Shown here piece after piece: positions 1-5,070 of a DNA stretch of 5,791 nt. The notes below the pieces were generated by a model, which was not told the DNA's origin, ran no database searches, and was given only the letters and a program-made list of their open reading frames with translations. The position numbers and the translations under genes were made by a program. Numbering within the stretch: position 1 is the stretch's first letter; every line of letters begins with the position of its first letter. This DNA comes from Alphaproteobacteria bacterium (lineage in GTDB: Bacteria > Pseudomonadota > Alphaproteobacteria > UBA8366), in assembly GCA_029861675.1 (NCBI GenBank), contig JAOTYV010000294.1:1-5791 (forward strand), in the 5' to 3' direction.

Positions 1-143
1 CGCCGGGCGGCTACTACCGTCATCCCGAAACGCTCGGTCAGAGCACGGACGCCGTGCTGGCGGAAGTGGGGTACGCGCCCGACGAAATCGCCGAATTACG
101 ATCGCAGGGCGCGGCGGGCAAGCCCGGACCGGAAGACGGGTAA
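1..143 (+). CDS. CaiB/BaiF-type CoA-transferase, C-terminal end (partial)
   Basis: Only the last 46 codons are present, read in the frame beginning at base 3 and ending with TAA at 141-143. The peptide starts PGGYYRHPETLGQSTDAVLA and continues with EVGYAPDEIAELRSQGAA. This is the typical tail of class III (family III) CoA-transferases: a proline-rich approach, a 'LG-x-(H/S)-T-D-x-V-L' helix, then 'LGY-(S/A)-x-(D/E)-E-I-A-x-L-R-x-x-G-x-x'. Enzymes of this family move CoA between carboxylic acids (formyl-, carnitine- or succinyl-CoA type reactions) in the cytoplasm. The catalytic aspartate and the substrate-determining part lie outside the window, so the substrate cannot be named. The gene converges on the membrane protein gene at 188-1279. 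Family assignment rests on a short tail and is therefore good but not certain. Confidence 0.78.
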   Translation, partial: PGGYYRHPETLGQSTDAVLAEVGYAPDEIAELRSQGAAGKPGPEDG

Positions 144-157
144 CGTCCCGCGGGGCG

Positions 158-179
158 AGGTTGCCGCGTGGGCAATTTT
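158..179 (+). terminator. Possible weak intrinsic terminator after the CoA-transferase
   Basis: TTGCC (161-165) and GGCAA (171-175) form a 5-bp stem around a GCGTG loop, followed directly by TTTT (176-179). It lies 17 bases after the TAA of the CoA-transferase gene and before the convergent gene end at 188. The stem is short and the T run has only four bases, so this is weak. The same hairpin read on the minus strand has no T tract, so it would not terminate the leftward pair. Confidence 0.35.
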
Positions 180-187
180 CGGCTGGC

Positions 188-1279
188 TCACGGCGGCCGG
201 AAATTTTCTGCGAAGCTATTCACTTTTCGAACCAGCGCACGGGTATAGGACTTCCAATCTTGTGCGGTGAGGATGCGGTCGTATTTCACCATGGCTTTCG
301 CCATGTCCGCATTGACCGCGGGAGAGTAGTGATTGGGATCCATATAGTTTTGCAGGCTACCGGAGATATTTTCGTTCAAATCGAATCCATAGACGTGCAC
401 GTTCTTAAGTTCCTGCGTTTCCTCCAAAAGGTTCTTTCTCATGAGCATCTGTCGCCAGAATTTCTTGTGGCCGTAAACCGCATAGGCGTAGTGCGATATC
501 GGCGGGAAATACAACATGAACTCGATGTTTGGATTTTCTCGCAAAATCGGAAACAGGTTCTTCTGGAGGTTGGGAAAGGCCGGCCGCATCGTTTCGGGCG
601 GCGATGCCGGAATCGGCAAATTCGAAGCCTGAACCTTTCGGTACAGTTTTGCTAAATTCGGCTTTTCGCTATATTTTCTGAATTGATCGTCGTATGCCCA
701 GGTATAAAGGCCCTCAAGATCGGAGCGCTTCACTTTTTTCTTTTTTATGATTTTTCCTCGCACGATCTTGAACGCATTCTCGAAAACATCGTTGTTGAAG
801 ACGTAGCGCCAGTTGTCGGCGAGCGTGTCGTTGTACAGGAACAGCGGCAACGGCGAATTCTTGTGCGTCGCATCGGGATTCTCATCCGCGAAGGACGTAA
901 AGATTTCCCAAACTACGCGTTTGACCCTGCCGGTCGCGATGGCTTTTCGGGCAATCGTGCCGAGCTCCCTGGCGCGCCCACCCGCAAGCGTGAGCTTCAG
1001 AGCGTTTCTGCCGAATTCATTTTTGAAAGCCGAGACGGGAAAATTCTGGCTCATCGACGTGCCCAGAATAATCGTGTCGAAGCGCTCGGCGGGGTCGGCA
1101 AGAAACGAATTGATCAAACCCGCATTCTGGTAGCGGTCCGTACCGTCGAATCCGATATCCGCAGACAACTTCTTATGAATTACAAAAAACGGGTCGATCA
1201 CCGTAACAATTATTGCCGGAACTACAAATATAGTTAGCGTTACTAGTAATGTTATTGAGAAATATTTCTTGGGTTTCAT
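188..1279 (-). CDS. Single-pass membrane protein with SGNH-hydrolase-like motifs, probable partner of the MBOAT acyltransferase
   Basis: A 363-residue protein. A short basic N-terminus (MKPKK) precedes one hydrophobic segment at about residues 7-28, so the bulk is probably outside the cytoplasmic membrane. After it comes 'DTIILGTSMSQNF' (68-80): a beta strand running into GTS with Ser75, in the place of the SGNH/GDSL nucleophile block. 'LTLAGGRARELGTI' (96-109) fits the following glycine block, and the C-terminal 'DPNHYSP' places Asp314 and His317 in the D-x-x-H spacing of the catalytic pair. Known biology: such proteins are often encoded beside MBOAT O-acyltransferases (the AlgI plus AlgJ/AlgX or PatA/PatB logic), where the SGNH partner takes the acyl group and places it on a glycan. 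The gene starts 13 bp after the MBOAT stop and is surely co-transcribed. The ATG at 1279 has a modest AGG upstream on the minus strand. Codon use is AT-rich, with a lysine run at 179-182. The glycan target is unknown, and the catalytic role is inferred from motifs only. Confidence 0.72.
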   Translation of the reverse strand: MKPKKYFSITLLVTLTIFVVPAIIVTVIDPFFVIHKKLSADIGFDGTDRYQNAGLINSFLADPAERFDTIILGTSMSQNFPVSAFKNEFGRNALKLTLAGGRARELGTIARKAIATGRVKRVVWEIFTSFADENPDATHKNSPLPLFLYNDTLADNWRYVFNNDVFENAFKIVRGKIIKKKKVKRSDLEGLYTWAYDDQFRKYSEKPNLAKLYRKVQASNLPIPASPPETMRPAFPNLQKNLFPILRENPNIEFMLYFPPISHYAYAVYGHKKFWRQMLMRKNLLEETQELKNVHVYGFDLNENISGSLQNYMDPNHYSPAVNADMAKAMVKYDRILTAQDWKSYTRALVRKVNSFAENFRPP

Positions 1280-1292
1280 TTATTCATATGCC

Positions 1293-2762
1293 TTAGAACT
1301 GGAAATATATGAATTCTGAGATACGATTGATGTGATAGACGATGAGATACAGCGTGGTGCTTAAGAGGGCGGTCGTTGACGCGAGCCATCGTCTGCTCAA
1401 TGACCATGAATACCATTTGCGTTCGGCCGTTCGTTCCGCCGCCGCGATAATTTGCAGGCTGTTGGGTGCGAACAACACGATGAACATCCCACCCAAAATC
1501 AGATAAAAAGCCTTGATGGATTTCAGGGCGCCTATGGCGCCATTCTCGTCCGGCAGCACCATGCCGTTGAGACCGGCCATGCCGGCAAGGATTTCCACCG
1601 CCGCTGGGACGCTTTCGCACCGGAACAGCACCCAGGCCACGACGATCGCAAGCATCGTTATCGTCCAGCCGACCATCCGCCCGAATGGAGTCGCGTTCAG
1701 AAGGTCGGGAAACACCTTTCGCCACGCGTGATTGATGATCAGATACACGCCATGTAGACCGCCCCACACAACGAAGGTCCAATTGGCGCCATGCCACAAG
1801 CCGCCAAGCAGCATGGTGATCATCAGATTGAGATAGCGCCTCGGCCGGCCCGCGCGGTTCCCGCCCAGCGGGATATACAGGTAGTCTTTCAGGAACGCCG
1901 ACAGCGTCATGTGCCAGCGTTGCCAGAATTCGATGACGCTGGTGGCTTTGTAGGGGGAGAAAAAATTCGCCGGAATTCGCACCCCGAACAGCAGCCCCAA
2001 GCCGATCGCCATGTCCGAATAGCCGGAAAAATCGAAATAGAGTTGCAGCGTATAGGATAGGGAACCGGCCCAGCCTTCGAGCAGGGAAATTTCATTTCCC
2101 GCCAAAGCGGCGGCAAAGACCGGCGATCCGTAGCGCGCCAGCTCATCGGCCAGCATCACTTTCTTGAAGAGCCCGATGGCGAACAGCGACAATCCCATAC
2201 AGGCTTTTGCCCAGTCATAATCGCGCACCGGGTGGTCATGAAATTGCGGCATCATGGTCTTGTGATGAACGATCGGACCCGCGATGAGCTGTGGGAAGAA
2301 CGTCACGAAAACCATGTACTCGATAAAATTGGATTCTTGCGTTTCGCCTTTATGGGCGTCGACCAGATAGGCGATCTGCTGGAAGGTGAAGAACGAGATG
2401 CCGAGCGGCAGGATGATCGTCTGCGCTGTAATTTCGGTGGGAAGGAGCAGGTTCAGATTACCGACGAAGAAGTTGAAATATTTGAACCAGCCGAGACAGA
2501 CGAGATTTCCGGCGATGCCCAAGATCAGCAAGGGCCGGTGCGAGGCGCTTTCGGCGAGCCGCCGTCCGATGAAATAGTTGAAAACCACCGATCCCAGGAG
2601 TAACGCCAGAAACCGGATATCCCACCAGGCATAAAAGAATAACGAGGCAAGCCCGATAAACGCCATCGCAGCCTTGCCATACCCAAACCGTTTCAATGTG
2701 AGAAAGATGCCCAAAGTAATAGGCAGGAATACGAACAAGAATTCTATTGAATTGAACAGCAT
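1293..2762 (-). CDS. MBOAT family membrane-bound O-acyltransferase (AlgI-like)
   Basis: A 489-residue polytopic membrane protein, close to the usual length for AlgI/DltB/PatA-type enzymes. The N-terminus MLFNSIEFLFVFLP is the standard beginning of this family and fixes the start, although no good Shine-Dalgarno is visible upstream. Diagnostic blocks follow in order: 'LPLGISFFTFQQIAYLVD' (118-135), 'FFPQLIAGPIV' (155-165), 'LYFDFSGYSDMAIGLG' (241-256), 'EFWQRWHMTLSAFLKDYLYIPLGG' region (278-301, His284), and 'LWHGANWTFVVWGGLHG' (322-338) with His324, the invariant MBOAT histidine, and His337. These proteins pass an acyl group, usually acetyl, across the inner membrane to modify polysaccharides outside; the SGNH-like protein encoded 13 bp downstream is the likely periplasmic partner. 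No polysaccharide polymerase or glycosyltransferase lies nearby, so the acceptor is unknown. algI is a tempting name, but the alginate context is missing. Confidence 0.93.
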   Translation of the reverse strand: MLFNSIEFLFVFLPITLGIFLTLKRFGYGKAAMAFIGLASLFFYAWWDIRFLALLLGSVVFNYFIGRRLAESASHRPLLILGIAGNLVCLGWFKYFNFFVGNLNLLLPTEITAQTIILPLGISFFTFQQIAYLVDAHKGETQESNFIEYMVFVTFFPQLIAGPIVHHKTMMPQFHDHPVRDYDWAKACMGLSLFAIGLFKKVMLADELARYGSPVFAAALAGNEISLLEGWAGSLSYTLQLYFDFSGYSDMAIGLGLLFGVRIPANFFSPYKATSVIEFWQRWHMTLSAFLKDYLYIPLGGNRAGRPRRYLNLMITMLLGGLWHGANWTFVVWGGLHGVYLIINHAWRKVFPDLLNATPFGRMVGWTITMLAIVVAWVLFRCESVPAAVEILAGMAGLNGMVLPDENGAIGALKSIKAFYLILGGMFIVLFAPNSLQIIAAAERTAERKWYSWSLSRRWLASTTALLSTTLYLIVYHINRISEFIYFQF

Positions 2763-2868
2763 TTATTTTTTGGTGTTTCTTAAAGAATTCTGTGATTTAT
2801 TCGTGAATCGGGTATGAATTTCTAATAATAATTACATTGTTCTGTAATCACGCGCATCACTATGCTGG
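2763..2868 (-). promoter_or_regulatory. AT-rich upstream region of the MBOAT/SGNH unit with an ATTACA-N6-TGTAAT dyad
   Basis: This is the presumed control region of the leftward pair. It contains a perfect dyad, ATTACA (2831-2836) and TGTAAT (2843-2848) with a TTGTTC spacer, of the size of a dimeric regulator site. On the minus strand a possible promoter is TTCACG (2802-2807), 17 bp, CTTAAA complement TTTAAG (2779-2784), matching consensus at 4 of 6 positions in each box, but it would leave a very short leader. On the plus strand TTGTTC (2837-2842), 18 bp, TATGCT (2861-2866) is an alternative that would point toward rpmJ. The dyad is directly visible; its role and both promoters are guesses. 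The stretch is far more AT-rich than the GC-rich block that follows it. Confidence 0.35.
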
Positions 2869-2917
2869 GCGCCGGAGATCGAAGTCATCTATACCCGCAT
2901 TCGGTGCGATTTTGAAC

Positions 2918-2992
2918 CGCAGGCGACCCGCCGCCGGCTGGCATGGAAATCAAGGGCGATTGGCCGGTATCGGGCCAGACTGGTCGCCTGCG
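2918..2992. repeat. GC-rich inverted repeat with 11-bp perfect stem upstream of the rpmJ promoter
   Basis: CGCAGGCGACC (2918-2928) is the exact reverse complement of GGTCGCCTGCG (2982-2992). Between the arms a second short stem is possible, CTGGC (2938-2942) with GCCAG (2974-2978), and a small CCG-GTAT-CGG hairpin (2964-2973), so the 75-base block could form one long branched hairpin. No T run follows on either strand, so it is not a standard terminator. No convincing reading frame runs through it. It sits between the start of the leftward MBOAT gene and the rpmJ promoter. It could be a dispersed palindromic repeat, part of a small RNA, or an anchor for a DNA-binding protein; the sequence alone does not decide. 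Confidence 0.5.
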
Positions 2993-3012
2993 CCGTCCCG
3001 CCGCCTGACGGA

Positions 3013-3041
3013 TTGACAATCCGGTGCGCGGCCCATATGGT
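3013..3041 (+). promoter_or_regulatory. Sigma-70 type promoter of rpmJ
   Basis: A perfect -35 box TTGACA (3013-3018) is followed by a 17-bp spacer and a -10 box TATGGT (3036-3041), which matches TATAAT at four of six positions. Transcription would start near 3048, giving a leader of about 54 bases before the rpmJ ATG at 3102. The -35 box overlaps a small hairpin, CGGATT (3009-3014) with AATCCG (3018-3023). A strong housekeeping promoter directly in front of a ribosomal protein gene is the expected arrangement, and no other gene lies between. Confidence 0.8.
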
Positions 3042-3052
3042 CCGCCGCCGAT

Positions 3053-3096
3053 GCCCGAGAAAGCTCGGGCGGGCGGTAAATGTGCTTCAGGGAGAG
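3053..3096 (+). promoter_or_regulatory. rpmJ 5' leader: hairpin plus Shine-Dalgarno
   Basis: GCCCGAG (3053-3059) and CTCGGGC (3064-3070) form a 7-bp perfect stem with a four-base AAAG loop, near the predicted 5' end of the rpmJ message. GGAGAG (3091-3096) follows as the ribosome binding site, five bases before the ATG at 3102; this spacing selects that ATG over the upstream in-frame ATG at 3024, which lies before the transcription start. The hairpin may stabilise the 5' end of the mRNA or serve in control; it leaves the ribosome site unpaired. Confidence 0.6.
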
Positions 3097-3101
3097 CCGA
3101 G

Positions 3102-3227
3102 ATGAAAGTTGCTAGCTCATTGAAAACCTTGAAGACGCGGCACAAGGATTGCCGTGTCGTGCGCCGCCGTGGCCGGATCTATGTGATCAACAAGACCAAT
3201 CCGCGCTTCAAGGCTCGCCAAGGCTGA
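3102..3227 (+). CDS. rpmJ: 50S ribosomal protein L36 (bL36), zinc-free (C-minus) form
   Basis: A 41-residue, strongly basic protein, [20 protein letters not shown] followed by [21 protein letters not shown]. It carries the L36 hallmarks: the MKV start, the '[13 protein letters not shown]' core and the 'NPRFKARQG' end. bL36 is a late-assembly component of the large ribosomal subunit. The zinc-binding form has three cysteines and a histidine (C-x2-C, then C, then H); here only Cys17 is left, the C-terminal positions hold Asn and Phe, and a three-residue insertion lies in the N-terminal part. That is the ~41-residue C-minus type normal for alphaproteobacteria. The gene stands alone, outside any ribosomal protein operon, with its own strong promoter, a GGAGAG ribosome site and an intrinsic terminator starting 6 bp after the stop. 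The start is chosen for the ribosome site and the family's length. Confidence 0.96.
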   Translation: MKVASSLKTLKTRHKDCRVVRRRGRIYVINKTNPRFKARQG

Positions 3228-3233
3228 GCCCGG

Positions 3234-3260
3234 CCGGACGCCGAGCGTCCGGAATTTTTC
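3234..3260 (+). terminator. Intrinsic terminator of rpmJ
   Basis: CCGGACGC (3234-3241) pairs perfectly with GCGTCCGG (3245-3252) around a CGA triloop, followed by AATTTTT (3253-3259). The stem is eight GC-rich pairs, begins six bases after the TGA of rpmJ and precedes a T run: a classic Rho-independent terminator. It makes rpmJ a single-gene transcription unit and separates it from the glc genes. Confidence 0.93.
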
Positions 3261-3276
3261 AAATTCGATCGAATTT
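3261..3276. promoter_or_regulatory. Perfect 16-bp palindrome between rpmJ and glcD
   Basis: AAATTCGATCGAATTT reads identically on both strands. It follows directly on the T run of the rpmJ terminator and lies 109 bp before the glcD start. Perfect palindromes of this length are typical dimeric-regulator sites, but the AT-rich half could also simply extend the terminator region. Role unknown. Confidence 0.4.
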
Positions 3277-3321
3277 TGTCGGCTCATCCGTCGGGATGGT
3301 CCGTGGACGCACCCGTCTTGT

Positions 3322-3352
3322 CGTTTTCCGGCCCCGGGAAACGTGGTATGTC
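3322..3352 (+). promoter_or_regulatory. Possible glcD promoter/operator with 22-bp imperfect palindrome
   Basis: The left arm CGTTTTCCGG (3322-3331) and right arm CCGGGAAACG (3334-3343) are reverse complements except for one position (T3327 against G3338), with a two-base CC centre. This lies 43-64 bp before the glcD ATG. A weak promoter can be drawn over it: TTTTCC (3324-3329), 17 bp, TATGTC (3347-3352). A regulator bound here would cover the spacer. No regulator gene (such as a GntR-type GlcC) is in the window, so assigning one is not possible. Confidence 0.4.
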
Positions 3353-3385
3353 CTTGGGGTCGAACGCTGATGGGAGACAATTCCG

Positions 3386-4873
3386 ATGAAGATGCCCGAA
3401 CCCGATTCGAGCATCATTGCGCGGCGCGACGGGATCGCTGCCGCGTTACGGGCGATCGTGCCCGGCGAAGGGGTGATCGTCGACGAGGACGAGCTCCGGC
3501 CCTATGAAAGCGATGGGCTGACCGCCTATCGCCAATCGCCGCTGGTCGTCGTTCTGCCGGAGACCACGGAGCAGGTCAGCCAGGTGCTGCGCTATTGCAA
3601 CGAGAATGAAATCAAGGTGGTGCCGCGCGGCGCCGGCACGTCGCTGTCCGGCGGGGCGCTGCCGCTGCAGGACGGCGTCCTGCTCGGGCTCGGCAAATTC
3701 AAGCAGATCCTCGACATCGATTTCGACAACCGCTGCGCCGTCGTGCAGCCCGGCGTGACCAATCTGGCGATCAGCGACGCGGTCGCCGAGGATGGTTTCT
3801 ACTACGCGCCCGACCCGTCGAGCCAGATCGCGTGCACGATCGGCGGCAATATCGCCGAGAACTCCGGCGGCGTGCATTGCCTGAAATACGGATTGACCAC
3901 GAACAACGTGCTCGGCCTGGAAATCGTGTTGATCGACGGCGAAGTGCTGCGCATCGGCGGCAAGCATCTGGATGCGGAAGGCTACGATTTGATGGGGCTG
4001 CTGACCGGGTCGGAAGGCCTGCTCGGCGTGGTGACCGAGGTGACCGTGCGCCTGCTGCGCATGCCCGAGACCGCGCGGGCCGTGCTCGTTGGATTTCCGT
4101 CGAGCGAGGCGGCGGGCGATTGCGTCGCCGGCATCATCGACGCCGGTATCATCCCGGGCGGCATGGAGATGATGGACCGGCCGGCGATTCATGCCGCCGA
4201 GGACTTCGTTCACGCGGGCTATCCGCTCGACGTGGAGGCGCTGCTGATCATCGAGCTCGATGGCCCCGAGCGCGAGGTCGACTATCTGATCGAGCGTGTC
4301 GAGGAAATCGCCCGGGCGAACCAGGCGACGACGGTGCGGGTTTCGCAGGACGAGGAAGAGCGCGTTGCATTCTGGGCCGGGCGTAAGGCGGCGTTCCCGG
4401 CGGTCGGCCGGATCTCGCCCGATTACTATTGCATGGACGGGACGATCCCGCGCGGCCAGCTTGCTCTCGTGTTGCGGCGGATGAGCGAGATGTCCGCCCA
4501 ATACGGGTTGCGCGTCGCCAATGTATTCCATGCGGGCGACGGCAATCTGCATCCGTTGATCCTGTACGACGCCAACGCGCCGGGCGAGTTGGAGAAGGCC
4601 GAAGAATTCGGGTCGGAAATTCTGAAACTCTGTGTCGAAGTCGGCGGCGTGCTGACCGGCGAGCACGGGGTCGGCGTGGAGAAGCGCGACCTCATGCCGG
4701 AGATGTTCACCGAGGACGATTTGAAGCAGCAGCAGCGGGTCAAATGCGCGTTCGATCCCAATAGCCTGCTCAACCCCGGCAAGGTCTTCCCGACATTGCA
4801 TCGCTGTGCCGAGCTCGGCCGCGTGCATGTCCATCGCGGCCAGATGGCCTTCCCCGATATCCCGCGTTTCTAG
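3386..4873 (+). CDS. glcD: Glycolate oxidase subunit GlcD (FAD-linked)
   Basis: A 495-residue flavoprotein, the normal length for GlcD. With GlcE and GlcF it oxidises glycolate to glyoxylate, passing electrons to the respiratory chain at the inner membrane. The N-terminal FAD-binding (PCMH/FAD_binding_4) domain shows 'VVPRGAGTSLSGG' (78-90), 'APDPSSQIACTIGGNIAENSGG' region (141-162) and 'LLTGSEGLLGVVTEVTVRLL' (205-224). The C-terminal oxidase domain has 'HAGDGNLHP' (382-390, His382 and His389), 'GEHGVGVEK' (425-433) and the closing 'FDPNSLLNPGKVFP' (456-469), all characteristic of the GlcD/D-lactate dehydrogenase group. The ATG at 3386 has GGGAGA (3372-3377) eight bases upstream; a second ATG at 3392 is less well placed. 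The about 26 residues after the last motif contain 'CAELGRVHVHRG'. glcE follows after 197 bp, which supports glycolate oxidase over D-lactate dehydrogenase. No defect is visible. Confidence 0.95.
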   Translation: MKMPEPDSSIIARRDGIAAALRAIVPGEGVIVDEDELRPYESDGLTAYRQSPLVVVLPETTEQVSQVLRYCNENEIKVVPRGAGTSLSGGALPLQDGVLLGLGKFKQILDIDFDNRCAVVQPGVTNLAISDAVAEDGFYYAPDPSSQIACTIGGNIAENSGGVHCLKYGLTTNNVLGLEIVLIDGEVLRIGGKHLDAEGYDLMGLLTGSEGLLGVVTEVTVRLLRMPETARAVLVGFPSSEAAGDCVAGIIDAGIIPGGMEMMDRPAIHAAEDFVHAGYPLDVEALLIIELDGPEREVDYLIERVEEIARANQATTVRVSQDEEERVAFWAGRKAAFPAVGRISPDYYCMDGTIPRGQLALVLRRMSEMSAQYGLRVANVFHAGDGNLHPLILYDANAPGELEKAEEFGSEILKLCVEVGGVLTGEHGVGVEKRDLMPEMFTEDDLKQQQRVKCAFDPNSLLNPGKVFPTLHRCAELGRVHVHRGQMAFPDIPRF

Positions 4874-4898
4874 GCGGATCGCAGCAATGTGCCTGAAG

Positions 4899-4935
4899 TC
4901 ACCCTCGCACTTCGTCAAGCTCAGTGTGAGGGTGA
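4899..4935. repeat. REP-like palindrome 1 in the glcD-glcE gap
   Basis: TCACCCTCGCAC (4899-4910) pairs with GTGTGAGGGTGA (4924-4935) with one G-T mismatch, leaving a 13-base loop. The segment 4913-4924 (CGTCAAGCTCAG) is the reverse complement, at 11 of 12 positions, of 4960-4971 in the next palindrome, so the two appear to be copies of one family in opposite orientation. It begins 26 bp after the glcD stop. There is no T run after it, so a Rho-independent terminator is unlikely; mRNA 3'-end protection or attenuation between glcD and glcE is possible. Confidence 0.75.
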
Positions 4936-4952
4936 ATAATCTCAATAACTTG

Positions 4953-5022
4953 CCTCATCCTGAGCCTGACGGCCTGCCTTCGCCGAAGCGAAGCCTCGGC
5001 TTCGCGCAGGCAGGAGGATGAT
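4953..5022. repeat. REP-like palindrome 2 in the glcD-glcE gap
   Basis: The outer arms are TCATCCT (4955-4961) and AGGATGA (5015-5021). Inside lie CCTGCC (4973-4978) with GGCAGG (5009-5014), and at the tip GCGAAGCC (4988-4995) with GGCTTCGC (4998-5005). The whole can fold as a long, stepwise hairpin of about 67 bases. It contains CTGAGCCTGACG (4960-4971), shared in inverted orientation with the palindrome at 4899-4935. From memory the CCTCATCCTGAGC... AGGATGA pattern resembles dispersed repeats in several alphaproteobacterial genomes; that link needs a genome count. It ends about 48 bp before the glcE start. Confidence 0.75.
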
Positions 5023-5070
5023 ATTCCGCGGCTCAATTCAAGATTGTCAGCCGTCTGCGGAGAACGATGC

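Noticed and set aside
1276..1797. 173-codon minus-strand frame overlapping the 3' part of the MBOAT gene
   Set aside because: It overlaps the conserved MBOAT histidine region in another frame and has arginine/glycine-rich low-information sequence without motifs.
2885..3145. 86-codon minus-strand frame covering the rpmJ promoter and leader
   Set aside because: It runs through the inverted repeat, the rpmJ promoter and the start of rpmJ, has no ribosome site I can support, and its sequence resembles no family I know.
3024..3227. Longer rpmJ with an upstream ATG at 3024 (67 codons)
   Set aside because: The extra N-terminus falls inside the promoter spacer, lacks a ribosome site, and would exceed the normal 41-residue length; the ATG at 3102 has GGAGAG at good spacing.
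3446..4945. 499-codon open frame on the minus strand opposite glcD
   Set aside because: It lies wholly antisense to a clear GlcD gene and its translation is rich in H, R, D, A and Q with no recognisable domain, as expected for the shadow frame of a high-GC gene.
4899..5022. Intrinsic terminator between glcD and glcE
   Set aside because: The hairpins are strong but neither is followed by a T run, and their shared inverted core fits a REP-like repeat pair better.
4899..5022. CRISPR array or direct-repeat array
   Set aside because: There are only two units, in opposite orientation and of different length, without regular spacers.
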